A DNA stretch of 64,000 nt from Thermoguttaceae bacterium (GTDB taxonomy: Bacteria > Planctomycetota > Planctomycetia > Pirellulales > Thermoguttaceae). Below are positions 8,141 through 16,596 of the stretch, piece by piece. The DNA is taken from positions 1-64,000 of the forward strand of contig JAFQUP010000164.1 of assembly GCA_017408405.1 (NCBI GenBank), written 5' to 3'. Every line of letters starts with the position of its first letter. Within the stretch, counting starts at the first letter, position 1. The position numbers and the translations under genes are program-made. A model generated the notes under the pieces. It was not told the origin of the DNA, did no database searches, and was given only the letters and a program-made list of their open reading frames with translations.

Positions 8141-8482
8141 ATGAACGAGTTTCAGTTTAATACTTTGCCGCAGGAAGGCGGGAGAACATCTTCTCTTTCC
8201 GAAATACTTTCCGGCCTGGTTTCTCAGTATGGAATCGGTCGCAAAGACGGCAATCGAGATTTAGAGGAGTTTTGGAAAGAATTGGCGGAGGATTTCGCGG
8301 TTTATTCTTCAATTGGAGGAATTCGCCGCGGAGTTTTAGAAATTCGTGTGTCGGATGCTATTTTCATGCAGGAGCTGCTATTCCGAAAAGATGAATTTCT
8401 TTTACGTTTTAAAGAGCGTTTTCCCGACATAAATTTTGAGGATTTACGTTTTCGTTTGGGAAGTATTCAGACGGAGAAGTAA
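8141..8482 (+). CDS. DUF721 / DciA-like protein
   Basis: A 113-residue protein of the DUF721 type. The pattern seen is an N-terminal LSEILSGLVSQYGIG helix, a central FWKELAEDFAVYSSIGGIRRGVLEIRV (strand-turn-strand in the middle of the family) and a C-terminal helix with LLRFKERFPDINFEDLRFRLG. DUF721 proteins include DciA, the ancestral loader or operator of the replicative helicase DnaB, and are commonly found beside dnaN, recF or gyrB. The position directly after dnaN and beside a putative origin supports a DciA role. An AGGCGG site is only a few bases before the ATG. There is no recF between them. Confidence 0.75.
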   Translation: MNEFQFNTLPQEGGRTSSLSEILSGLVSQYGIGRKDGNRDLEEFWKELAEDFAVYSSIGGIRRGVLEIRVSDAIFMQELLFRKDEFLLRFKERFPDINFEDLRFRLGSIQTEK

Positions 8483-8548
8483 CGCAGAGGAGTAGGAAAT
8501 CTGGTAGTTTTTACTCAAGACAGGCTGAAATTTTTTAGGAGATAAATC

Positions 8549-9628
8549 ATGGGTTCGATACTGATTACTGGCGGAGCTGGGTTCATTGGTACTAATTTTG
8601 TTCAGCAGTGGCTTAAACAGGAGGATTCGGATGTTGTGGTTTTCGATAAGCTGACCTATGCTGGGAATTATTCTTCTCTGAAGCCTCTGACCGAGAATGA
8701 AAAGACCGCCAAACGTTTCTTTTTTGTCCACGCGGATATTTGTGATGCGCTGGCGGTGGCGGAAACGCTGCGTAAATACGATGTTGAAAAGATCGTTCAT
8801 TTCGCGGCGGAATCTCATGTTGACCGTTCGATTGACGGTCCGGCCGTTTTTGTGCGGACGAATGTATTGGGCACATTTACGCTGCTGGAGGAATGTCGAA
8901 AGTATTACGGAGAACTTTCTGTGGAAAGGCAGAAGTTTTTTCGTTTTCTTCATGTTTCGACGGATGAAGTTTACGGTTCTTTAGGGGATACCGGCAAATT
9001 TTGTGAGGAAACTCCTTATGATCCGCGTTCGCCATATTCCGCGAGTAAAGCGTCCAGTGATTTTTTTGTCAACGCTTATTTTCATACTTACGGTCTTCCC
9101 GTAGTGACCACCAATTGTTCGAATAATTATGGACCGTTTCAGTTTCCAGAGAAGCTGATTCCCTTAATGATTCTGAATTGCCTGGAAGGAAAACCACTAC
9201 CGGTTTATGGGGATGGATTAAATGTTCGTGATTGGCTTTACGTGGAAGATCACTGTACCGCGATTCGGACCGTGTTGAAAAATGGGCTTTGCGGAGAATC
9301 GTATAATTTGGGCGGAAATTGCGAAACAACGAATATTCATATTGTGAAAACCATTTGCCGACTGGTGGATAAATTGGCTTCGGAGTATGGAATTTCCCTT
9401 CCGAAATTCCCTTGTGAATCTCTTATTACGTATGTTAAAGATCGCCCAGGACATGACAGGCGTTACGCGATGGATATTTCCAAGGTTGAATCCCAATTGC
9501 GCTGGAGTCCCTCGATGACGTTTGAAGAAGGGATGGAGAAGACCGTTCGGTGGTATCTTGAAAATCAGCAGTGGTGCTCTGAGATTACTCAGGGGCGCTA
9601 TCAGCGTCAGCGATTGGGGAATCTCTGA
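8549..9628 (+). CDS. rfbB: dTDP-glucose 4,6-dehydratase
   Basis: 359 residues, extended short-chain dehydrogenase fold. The NAD-binding GGAGFIG is at residues 8-14, the active-site STDEVYG near 142-148 and the YSASK catalytic pair near 170-174. The substrate-binding RPGHDRRYAMD is near the C-terminus. It converts dTDP-glucose to dTDP-4-keto-6-deoxyglucose, the second step toward dTDP-rhamnose and related sugars. AGGAG lies 9 bases before the ATG. It begins a run with rfbA (75 bases later), an RmlC-like gene and a glycosyltransferase, all rightward, which likely form one surface-polysaccharide operon. Confidence 0.95.
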   Translation: MGSILITGGAGFIGTNFVQQWLKQEDSDVVVFDKLTYAGNYSSLKPLTENEKTAKRFFFVHADICDALAVAETLRKYDVEKIVHFAAESHVDRSIDGPAVFVRTNVLGTFTLLEECRKYYGELSVERQKFFRFLHVSTDEVYGSLGDTGKFCEETPYDPRSPYSASKASSDFFVNAYFHTYGLPVVTTNCSNNYGPFQFPEKLIPLMILNCLEGKPLPVYGDGLNVRDWLYVEDHCTAIRTVLKNGLCGESYNLGGNCETTNIHIVKTICRLVDKLASEYGISLPKFPCESLITYVKDRPGHDRRYAMDISKVESQLRWSPSMTFEEGMEKTVRWYLENQQWCSEITQGRYQRQRLGNL

Positions 9629-9703
9629 TTTTCCGCGTTGGAATCATGGAAAGCGGTTGGTGATGGAAATTTTTCAGAGTGAATGTTCAGCTGGAGGAAT
9701 GTT

Positions 9704-10597
9704 ATGAAAAAGACCCAAAAAGGAATTCTTCTTGCCGGCGGCGCGGGGACCAGGCTTCATCCCATGACGCAGGCAGTGAGCAAGCAGTTGTTGCCGGTTT
9801 ATGACAAACCGATGATTTACTATCCGCTGTCCGTTTTGATGCTGGCGGATATTCGTGATATTTTGGTCATTACTACTCCAGAGGATCAGGGGGCCTTTCA
9901 GCGTTTGCTTGGTGATGGTTCTCAATGGGGAATCAAACTTTCCTACGTGGTTCAACCGAAACCGGAGGGGTTGGCGCAGGCATTTATTCTTGGACGGGAT
10001 TTTGTCGGTAAAGAATCTGTTTCCCTGATTTTGGGGGACAATATTTTTTATGGACAGGGATTTCGGAAAATGCTTGCCCGCGCTGCCAGTCAGAAAGAGG
10101 GAGCGACCGTTTTTGCTTATCGTGTTCGGGATCCTAAACGCTATGGAGTCGTGGATTTTGACGATGAGGGAAACGCGCTTCATATTGAGGAGAAACCGGA
10201 AGTTCCCAGGTCGAATTTTGCGGTGACAGGGCTTTATTTTTATGATAATTCGGTTCTGGACATCGCGGCAGATCTTAAACCATCCAAGCGCGGGGAATTA
10301 GAGATAACGGATGTCAATCGAATATACCTGGAACAAAAAAAGCTGAAGGTTGAAATTTTCAGTCGAGGATTTGCCTGGCTTGATACCGGGACACCGGAAT
10401 CTTTACTTCAGGCTTCCAATTTTATGGAGACGATCGATCATCGTCAGGGACAAAAAGTCGCCTGCCTTGAGGAGATTGCTTTGGAGCAGGGATTTATTAC
10501 GGAAGAACAGTTTAAGGCATTGGCGGAATGTTATCGAAATGAATACTGCGCTTACCTGAAACATGTTCTTGAATGTCGGCAATTCAATCAGAAATGA
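9704..10597 (+). CDS. rfbA: glucose-1-phosphate thymidylyltransferase
   Basis: 297 residues. The nucleotidyltransferase signature [11 protein letters not shown] is at the N-terminus, followed by [18 protein letters not shown] and later [15 protein letters not shown] and [13 protein letters not shown], all hallmarks of RmlA. The enzyme joins dTTP and glucose-1-phosphate to give dTDP-glucose. The ATG at 9704 has GGAGG six bases upstream; the longer open frame from 9683 has none. It sits between rfbB and an RmlC-like gene, giving steps 1 to 3 of the dTDP-rhamnose pathway. Confidence 0.95.
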   Translation: MKKTQKGILLAGGAGTRLHPMTQAVSKQLLPVYDKPMIYYPLSVLMLADIRDILVITTPEDQGAFQRLLGDGSQWGIKLSYVVQPKPEGLAQAFILGRDFVGKESVSLILGDNIFYGQGFRKMLARAASQKEGATVFAYRVRDPKRYGVVDFDDEGNALHIEEKPEVPRSNFAVTGLYFYDNSVLDIAADLKPSKRGELEITDVNRIYLEQKKLKVEIFSRGFAWLDTGTPESLLQASNFMETIDHRQGQKVACLEEIALEQGFITEEQFKALAECYRNEYCAYLKHVLECRQFNQK

Positions 10598-10665
10598 TGT
10601 GGAAATTTAAGAGAGTTTCGAGAAGTTTTCCACAAAAAGAACGTGTTAAATTAAAGAGGTTTTAA

Positions 10666-11124
10666 ATGATAGATGGTGTTAAAATTACGGAATTAAAGCG
10701 TTTTACGGATCAGCGCGGCTGGCTTTCGGAAATTTATCGTGATGATGAGCTTCCCGAGGGAGTTCGTCCGGCAATGTCTTACGTGAGTGAGACCCTTCCC
10801 GGAGTGGCTCGCGGGCCCCATGAGCATCGAGATCAGACGGATATTTTTGTTTTTGTGGGACCAGGAACTTTTTGTGTTTATCTTTGGGACTCACGTAAAA
10901 ACTCACCTACTTATGGTGAAAAAATGAAGTTTGAAGTTGGTGTGGAAAACCCGGCGCGTGTGATCGTTCCTCCAGGCGTCGTTCATGCTTACCGCTGCGT
11001 GAGTCAAGTTCCCGGATGGTGCATTAATTTGCCTGACAGACTTTACGCAGGATGGGGAAAGAAAGAGCCAGTCGATGAAATTCGTCATGAGAATGACGAA
11101 ACCAGTATTTATCAACTTGATTGA
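10666..11124 (+). CDS. dTDP-4-dehydrorhamnose 3,5-epimerase-like cupin
   Basis: 152 residues, shorter than typical RmlC (about 180). The RmlC-type cupin is seen: RGWLSEIYRDDE, the conserved ARGPHEH with its catalytic-type histidine, and the IVPPGVVHAYRC strand. The family epimerises the 4-keto-6-deoxy sugar at C3 and C5, but short relatives also act as 3- or 3,4-ketoisomerases, so the exact sugar product is open. Preceded by GAGG. The gene overlaps or nearly touches the following glycosyltransferase gene (8-base gap), so the two are coupled. No rmlD reductase follows. Confidence 0.8.
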   Translation: MIDGVKITELKRFTDQRGWLSEIYRDDELPEGVRPAMSYVSETLPGVARGPHEHRDQTDIFVFVGPGTFCVYLWDSRKNSPTYGEKMKFEVGVENPARVIVPPGVVHAYRCVSQVPGWCINLPDRLYAGWGKKEPVDEIRHENDETSIYQLD

Positions 11125-11132
11125 GGACACCC

Positions 11133-12344
11133 ATGAAAAAAGTTGGAATTTATCAGCAAAAATGGAATACGTCATACGATTCTCAGCATTTGCTTGGACT
11201 CATTGCCCAAATTCTTTCTGAGCGGAATGAGGTTGAGTTCATATCTCATGATTCTTCGTTGAATCAGGAACGTATGGGAAAGGCAATGGGAGCGGATCTT
11301 TCCAGAACTTCTGTTCGTTTGGTTGATTCGCCTGATTGGACGCAGAATAATTCCAGCTTTAGTTTAAAATCAGCCAGGGAATTTTGTCAAGAGATTAGTG
11401 CTCCATATGAAGTTTTTTTAAATGCGAGTAATGATCTTCCAATTTTTTGTAATGCGAAAAATGGAATTTTGCTGACAGAATTTCCGGGATGTGATTTTGA
11501 TGTTTTTTTTGAACATAATTCTTTAGGGTGGAAAAATACTGGTTTTATTAAACGTTTTTTTCGTAAACGAAAAGAGGCTTTGATTTGGTCATGCCGTTTG
11601 AGTTCCTATCAAAAACATTGGTGTTTTTCAGATTTTACCCGTCAGTGGTGCGGAAAAAAATGGCAGATTTCACCAAAAATTTTGCCGCTGGTACGCGGAT
11701 TTGATTTGGAAAAGATGGAGAAAAAGCCACTAATCGTGGTTTTGGGGAAATTTTCCGAGGAAAATCTGGACCGGCATGATCTTCTTATTAATGCGTTTCA
11801 GGATTTTGTTGACAAAATGATTTCTCGTCTTGGCCTGAGTCCGGATTGGAAAATGTTGATTCTTGGAGAGTGTGACGGAGCTGAAAAAAATCTGGAATTT
11901 GTTGAAAGATTGCGAGAAAAAGCATATGGATATCCTATTGAGATAATAGTTAATCCAGATCAGGAAAAAGTAAGAGTTTCTCTAGCGGAAGCACTGTTTC
12001 TTTGGAACGCGAAGGGGTATGAAACGAACGAATTTCAGCCGGAGTGTCAGGAACATATTGGGATTAAGATATTGAAGGCGCAAAATGCTGGAGTTATTCC
12101 GATTGTTTTTCACGCGGGATGTGTTTCTGAAGTTATCCGTCACGGAATGAATGGATTTTTGTGGTCAAAATATCGAGAAATGATTGATTTTACCTCGGCG
12201 ATTATGGTAGAGGAGAGGATTTTGCCTATTCTGGGGCAGGGTGCATTCGAAAATGCTAAAAAATATGATGAAAATATGCTCCGAAAAACATTATCGGAGG
12301 AAGTTAAAAATGTCTTGGAAGTCACCTCAAGAGAGTCTGAATAA
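11133..12344 (+). CDS. glycosyltransferase, GT4/ALG11-like
   Basis: 403 residues. The C-terminal half shows a GT-B family 4 fold: IVVLGKFSEENLDRHDLLINAF, then MLILGECDGAEKN and the donor-site region EHIGIKILKAQNAGVIPIVFHAGC followed by GFLW. In this family the glutamate-rich loop with EHIGI plays the part of the E-x7-E nucleotide-sugar site. The N-terminal half is less conserved and holds the acceptor domain. No membrane segment is seen. ATG at 11133 follows GAGGACACCC, right after the stop of the RmlC-like gene; this coupling suggests it uses a sugar made by the rml genes. The gene is more AT-rich than its neighbours. Confidence 0.75.
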   Translation: MKKVGIYQQKWNTSYDSQHLLGLIAQILSERNEVEFISHDSSLNQERMGKAMGADLSRTSVRLVDSPDWTQNNSSFSLKSAREFCQEISAPYEVFLNASNDLPIFCNAKNGILLTEFPGCDFDVFFEHNSLGWKNTGFIKRFFRKRKEALIWSCRLSSYQKHWCFSDFTRQWCGKKWQISPKILPLVRGFDLEKMEKKPLIVVLGKFSEENLDRHDLLINAFQDFVDKMISRLGLSPDWKMLILGECDGAEKNLEFVERLREKAYGYPIEIIVNPDQEKVRVSLAEALFLWNAKGYETNEFQPECQEHIGIKILKAQNAGVIPIVFHAGCVSEVIRHGMNGFLWSKYREMIDFTSAIMVEERILPILGQGAFENAKKYDENMLRKTLSEEVKNVLEVTSRESE

Positions 12345-12526
12345 ATAGTAAAATAGTCAAAATTTCACTAAAAATAGAAAAAATGGGTGAAGTTTTTTGT
12401 TGCATAAGGTGTCTTTTTTCAAAAAATTTGGAAAATTTTTAGAAAAATTTAAATTTTTTTCTTGTTTGTTTTTTGTCTTTAAATAATTATTCACTTTTAA
12501 TTGTATTCTTTAAAATTTGAGAGGGG

Positions 12527-12551
12527 CATGTTCCTGATTTTAGAGAACATG
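12527..12551. repeat. inverted repeat, candidate operator or hairpin
   Basis: CATGTTC (12527-12533) and GAACATG (12545-12551) are perfect inverted arms separated by 11 bases. GTTC and GAAC half sites recall LexA operators of Gram-positive bacteria, but the spacing here is longer, and it lies about 120 bases upstream of the promoter -35 box. Confidence 0.4.
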
Positions 12552-12668
12552 AGATTTATGGCTAGTGTGCAAAATATAACTAATTTAAAATTTTTTTCGA
12601 TACGTAGTTTTAACAGAAATTTATCTTTTTGTAAACAAAACGCAAGTCGAAAAACGAAAGAGGGACTA

Positions 12669-12697
12669 TTGACAAATTAAAATTATTAGGGTAAAAC
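12669..12697 (+). promoter_or_regulatory. promoter of the LexA-like gene
   Basis: A perfect TTGACA (12669-12674), 17 bases, and TAAAAC (12692-12697). Confidence 0.6.
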
Positions 12698-12788
12698 TTG
12701 AATATCCGCATTGGAAATTAACGCGGTAAAAAATTAGTTTTTTTATTTTTATTTTATCGAATAAGTTTTTAGTAAAGGAATACGAATT

Positions 12789-13439
12789 ATGGCAAACGCA
12801 AAAACGCGCAATGTTGAAAATTCATCCAAGCTGCCGCTTACCGCCCGTCAACGGGAGGCACTTGAATTTATTCGCCGCTGTGTTCGGAAGCGAGGTTATG
12901 GTCCTACCGTTCGCGAAATTGGCGACCAGATGGGAATTAATTCTCCCAATGGTGTCGTGGGGCATCTCGTTGCTTTGGAAAGAAAAGGTTTTATTCATCG
13001 TGAAGCGAATCTTTCCCGTTCCATTATGCTTGTCGAACGCGGAGAAAAACCTTTGGTAGGGCTGCCTGTTCGAGCTGAGCTGGTTGAAGGTAAGATCGTG
13101 GATAATCCTGATCCTGAAGAAAGGATTGAAATTAGCGACAAAATCCAATTTTCTGGAGATGATTTTTTTCTTATTCGGGTTCAGGATGAGCATCTCTTTA
13201 ACGAGTATTTTTTCCGTCCTGGGGATTTACTTTTGGTACGCAGGGCACGAAATGCTGGTGAAGGTGAGACTGTTATTATTCGCGATTACGAAAATGATTT
13301 TCTTTTGGCTCATTGTGAATTGGATGAAAACAGCGGCAAGACTCGTCTTTTGAATTCAACTCGCTGGTTTGAAAACTCCTGCTCCGGTATTTATGGTGTT
13401 TTGGTTTCGGTTATGAGATTTCAGTTTGATATGAACTGA
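12789..13439 (+). CDS. LexA-like repressor lacking the autoprotease dyad
   Basis: 216 residues. The N-terminal winged-helix domain is clearly LexA-type: LTARQREALEFIRRCV, YGPTVREIGDQMGI, NGVVGHLVALERKGFI. The C-terminal half follows the S24 peptidase layout (PLVGLPV, then RVQ..., RPGDLLLVRR, TVIIRD). However, where LexA has G-D/x-S-M the sequence reads D-E-H-L, so the nucleophile Ser is His135. The general-base Lys region (normally L-K-R) reads L-A-H, so Lys is Ala174. The Ala-Gly cleavage bond appears as Ala96-Glu97. The protein should bind DNA but should not cleave itself. It may be a stable regulator or be controlled by another signal through the C-terminal fold. AAGGA precedes the ATG at good spacing. 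It is monocistronic. Confidence 0.85.
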   Translation: MANAKTRNVENSSKLPLTARQREALEFIRRCVRKRGYGPTVREIGDQMGINSPNGVVGHLVALERKGFIHREANLSRSIMLVERGEKPLVGLPVRAELVEGKIVDNPDPEERIEISDKIQFSGDDFFLIRVQDEHLFNEYFFRPGDLLLVRRARNAGEGETVIIRDYENDFLLAHCELDENSGKTRLLNSTRWFENSCSGIYGVLVSVMRFQFDMN

Positions 13440-14082
13440 TTCCGAAATTCGCGGTTCAAGTAGAATACCCCTTTATTTGCGTAAGTTATTTCGTATTTAT
13501 TTTCGTATGTTTTTCGGGATAATTTTATTTTCAGGAATAGTTTGAGTTAGGATATTTGCGGTTTGAAAAGCTGATGGTTTCCATTAGCCTTTGAGTTCAG
13601 CCCCGGCAAGTATTGGACATCGGCTGTTCCGTGGATTCAGGGGGCTGTCTGAGTTGGATATTCCAGTTTTCAGGCAGCTTCAATCTGAATTGAAAATAAA
13701 ACCGAACGGTAAGTTAGGAGTGGATCAGGAAGATCCATGTTAAAATGAAGAAGGGAATTTTCCAGATTCGGCCTCCGCCGAAGCCGAAAGATTGAACTTT
13801 CAGGTTTATTTTTCATGATTTTGGCTGACATTCCCCCCGTTTCGATGAACTTTATGAGAGATGGGGGGAATGTTTCGATTAATAAATTTCATGAAGAGTG
13901 TTTGGCTAAGTGGGAATTTGGGGATTTTTGAAAATAAAGGGGATCGTTTTCAAGGGAATTGGGGAAGTTAAAGATTTCTTGAGGGTGGGAGCTTTTCTTT
14001 TTTGGAAAAAAGAGTAAAATAAAAGCATTTCAGGAAAATAAAAATTTATGGTATTGAGAAAGAGAATCATCTTTTCAGAAAA
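13440..14082. other. 643-base hairpin-rich gap
   Basis: No gene is supported. From 13570 to 13873 there is a chain of stem-loops: 13570-13577 with 13581-13588 (8 bp, one G-T); CAGCCCC 13598-13604 with GGGGCTG 13641-13647; TTCAAT with ATTGAA near 13679-13694; TGGATC with GATCCA near 13722-13738; TTCGGC with GCCGAA near 13767-13789; and an 11-bp ACATTCCCCCC 13828-13838 with 13863-13873. One or more may end lexA-like transcription; together they suggest a structured RNA. The final 200 bases before the next gene are plain AT-rich sequence. Confidence 0.45.
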
Positions 14083-15303
14083 ATGAATTATCAACTGATT
14101 TTACCAAATGGTTTCACTCTTTTAGGCGATCCTATTATGGAGTTCCAATCGGTTTCTTTTGCTGTCACGACACGAGCTGGCAGTGCGTGGGATCCGGTTG
14201 GAAAATATGGAATGGCAGCTTTTGTTTGTGAAATGATGCTGCGCGGAGCGGGGAATCGGAATACTCGTCAGTTTTTGGAAGATATTGATCGAATTGGAAT
14301 TGATCGGACTGAATCACTAACTTCGTCAACGATGGAGTTCAGGGGGGCTTTACTGAAGGAAAATCTGAATGACGCGCTGGAGCTTTACGCGGATCTCCTT
14401 CAAAAACCGGTTATGCCGGAGGAGGAACTTGAGGCAGGAAGGCAGGTTTTGCTTCAGGAAGTTCTTTCCATGGAGGATAATCCAGAAGGAAAACTGGCCC
14501 AGGTGCTTGAAGAACAATTTTATGGAAAAGCTTGGGGACATGACGCGGATGGAGACCGAAGTGGGATCGAAAGTATTACCTGGAATGAGGTTCGCGCTCA
14601 GTATGAGCGGCTTTTAATGCCCAATCGATGTGTGATGGCTGTGACGGGGAATTTTGATTGGGAAAAAACTGCTCACAAAGTGGAAGAACTTTTTTCTGAA
14701 TGGGAGAAAAAGGAAATTCCCCAAAAACCGGAATTTGTCAGAGATCGAGTGCCGATTCATATTGAGCTGGATTCCCCGCAAACTCAGATTGGGCTGGTTT
14801 GGGAGACTCTGCCTTATTCTCATCCAGAGCAGTTGAAAGTACGGGCCGCGACGAGTGTTTTGAGTGGAGGAATGAATTCACGGCTGTTTAATGAAGTTCG
14901 AGAAAAACGCGGACTTTGCTATGATGTGGACGCTCATCTTCAGTCGTTTTGGAGTGTGGCAGGAGTTTTTTGCACGGCAAGCTGCCGCCAGGAAAATGCT
15001 CAACAGACATTGGATATTATTCTTCAGGAAATCAGAAAACTCGGGCAGGGGATTACGGAAGAGGAACTTCAGGCGTTCAAGGCGCGGTATCGCATGATGA
15101 TTCTGACCTCGAGAGAGTCATGCCAGGGCTGGGCTTCCGAACTGATTGGCGATTGGGTGAATTTTGGAAGAATCCGACCGAATGAAGAGCTGCTTAAGAA
15201 GGTTGAGGATTTGACGGTGAAGGAGATTAACGCCTATTTGGCGGAGCATCCAGTTGAGGATATTCTACTCTGTACTTTGGGGCAGAAACCGCTTTGCCTG
15301 TGA
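14083..15303 (+). CDS. M16 peptidase homologue lacking the zinc site
   Basis: 406 residues, the M16B size. The second-domain signature is intact (SGGMNSRLFNEVREKRGLCY), as is the N-terminal GMAAF...MLRGAG segment. The zinc-binding HxxEH motif that should fall at residues 46-50 reads A-F-V-C-E, so both histidines and the catalytic glutamate are gone. Known M16B enzymes often work as pairs in which one subunit keeps HxxEH and the other keeps the R/Y substrate pair; this gene looks like the second kind. No active partner is next to it. The ATG follows TTTTCAGAAAA with no strong Shine-Dalgarno site. It is 36 bases before hydE and probably cotranscribed. Confidence 0.85.
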   Translation: MNYQLILPNGFTLLGDPIMEFQSVSFAVTTRAGSAWDPVGKYGMAAFVCEMMLRGAGNRNTRQFLEDIDRIGIDRTESLTSSTMEFRGALLKENLNDALELYADLLQKPVMPEEELEAGRQVLLQEVLSMEDNPEGKLAQVLEEQFYGKAWGHDADGDRSGIESITWNEVRAQYERLLMPNRCVMAVTGNFDWEKTAHKVEELFSEWEKKEIPQKPEFVRDRVPIHIELDSPQTQIGLVWETLPYSHPEQLKVRAATSVLSGGMNSRLFNEVREKRGLCYDVDAHLQSFWSVAGVFCTASCRQENAQQTLDIILQEIRKLGQGITEEELQAFKARYRMMILTSRESCQGWASELIGDWVNFGRIRPNEELLKKVEDLTVKEINAYLAEHPVEDILLCTLGQKPLCL

Positions 15304-15339
15304 ACTTAAATTAGATATTGAAATCAGGTTTTTCAGAAA

Positions 15340-16422
15340 ATGGATAAGAATTCAATCGTTATTCCAGATTGGGAATTTTTAACGCATGAAGATATTCTTC
15401 AATTGCTTCGTTCAGAAGATAAGAACGTTTTGGAACCGCTTTGGCAGCAGGCTGACGAAGTTCGGAAACGGTTCGTGGGGGAAGAGGTCCATTTGCGCGG
15501 ATTGATTGAGGTATCAAATATTTGCACGGAGCAGTGCGCGTACTGCGGAATACGTGTTAAAAATCCCCATATTAAGCGTTACCGAATGACGTTGGAGGAG
15601 ATTCTGGAAAGTGTTCGCATGGCCCAGCGCTTTGGATATGGTTCTCTGGTACTTCAGGCAGGTGAGTCTGCCGCGGTCATGCCGACGGACTGGGTAACGG
15701 AAGTCATTAAAGAAATTCGGAAAATTTCAGATCAGGCAATTACCTTAAGTTTAGGGGAACGTCCAGAGAATGATTGGCAGGCATATCGTGACTGGTTTTC
15801 GGCTGGGGCAAATCGCTATCTTATTCGTTTTGAAACCTCCAATCCAGAACTCTTTCAGCGGCTTCATCCTGGACATCCCGGATTGGAGAGACGACTTTTC
15901 GCCTTAAAGAAATTGCGGGAAATTGGTTTCGAGATTGGAAGCGGTGTCATGATTGGTGTTCCCGGGCAGACATGGGATGATCTGGCAAATGATATTGAAC
16001 TTTTTCGGACGCTTGAACTTGATATGATTGGAGTAGGCCCGTTTTTGCCGCATCCGGAAACTCCTTTGGGAAGGGAATTTCATGAAAATCCAGAGAGGAG
16101 AATTGTCCCCAATAATGAGGAAATGACGCTGAAAACAGTCGCTTTAACCCGATTGGTCTGTCCAAAGGCAAACATTCCGGCAACGACTGCTTTAGCGTGC
16201 ATTGACCGCTCGATGGGACACCGAAATGGTTTGGCTCGCGGAGCAAATGTCATTATGCCGAATGTGACTCCCGAAAAATATCGTCAACTTTACGAAATTT
16301 ATCCGTCGAAAGCTTCTACCGCTGAAGCAGCTGAGATTTTCGATAAAATACTGAAAGAGAAAATTCTTTCCATTGGACGGAAAATTGGAAAAGGAAGAGG
16401 GAATTCCATGAACAAAAAATAG
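15340..16422 (+). CDS. hydE: HydE-like radical SAM enzyme
   Basis: 360 residues. The radical SAM cluster motif is C-T-E-Q-C-A-Y-C (CX3CX2C) inside LIEVSNICTEQCAYCGIR, the HydE form. Downstream are GYGSLVLQAGES, RFETSNPELF and the GSGVMIGVPGQT segment that contacts SAM. HydE is a maturase of the [FeFe]-hydrogenase H-cluster, where it acts on an Fe-cysteine-CN-CO precursor; related enzymes are PylB and the BioB/ThiH group. Neither hydF, hydG nor a hydrogenase is in the window, so the role in this organism is unproven. An inverted repeat at 16427-16479 directly follows. Confidence 0.85.
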   Translation: MDKNSIVIPDWEFLTHEDILQLLRSEDKNVLEPLWQQADEVRKRFVGEEVHLRGLIEVSNICTEQCAYCGIRVKNPHIKRYRMTLEEILESVRMAQRFGYGSLVLQAGESAAVMPTDWVTEVIKEIRKISDQAITLSLGERPENDWQAYRDWFSAGANRYLIRFETSNPELFQRLHPGHPGLERRLFALKKLREIGFEIGSGVMIGVPGQTWDDLANDIELFRTLELDMIGVGPFLPHPETPLGREFHENPERRIVPNNEEMTLKTVALTRLVCPKANIPATTALACIDRSMGHRNGLARGANVIMPNVTPEKYRQLYEIYPSKASTAEAAEIFDKILKEKILSIGRKIGKGRGNSMNKK

Positions 16423-16426
16423 TAAA

Positions 16427-16479
16427 GACCTTCCCCAAACTCCTGCTTTTCCTTGCTGGAAAAAAGTTTGGCGAAGGTC
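16427..16479. terminator. hairpin between hydE and the converging oxidoreductase gene
   Basis: 15-base arms at 16427-16441 and 16465-16479 pair with one mismatch. The minus-strand exit side is T-rich and the plus-strand side is not, so it should serve the leftward gene best. Confidence 0.6.
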
Positions 16480-16596
16480 ATTGAATGAGTTTCTGGGTGT
16501 TTTTTAAGATGTTTCAGAAGTTTTAAATTTTCAAATTCTCTGAAATATTAAGTAAAAAACAGCGGTGAGAAAGTGGATTTTTCGCACGATTGAAAT

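Larger units (their letters stand above)
12345..12788. other. 444-base AT-rich gap upstream of the LexA-like gene
   Basis: No open frame. It contains T- and A-rich tracts, an inverted repeat at 12527-12551 and a promoter at 12669-12697. The leader from that promoter to the ATG would be about 85 bases. Confidence 0.6.

Noticed and set aside
13598..13660. Possible tmRNA start (GGGGGCTG-like word)
   Set aside because: The tag-peptide region and the 3' tRNA-like end with GGTTCGAATCC are missing downstream.
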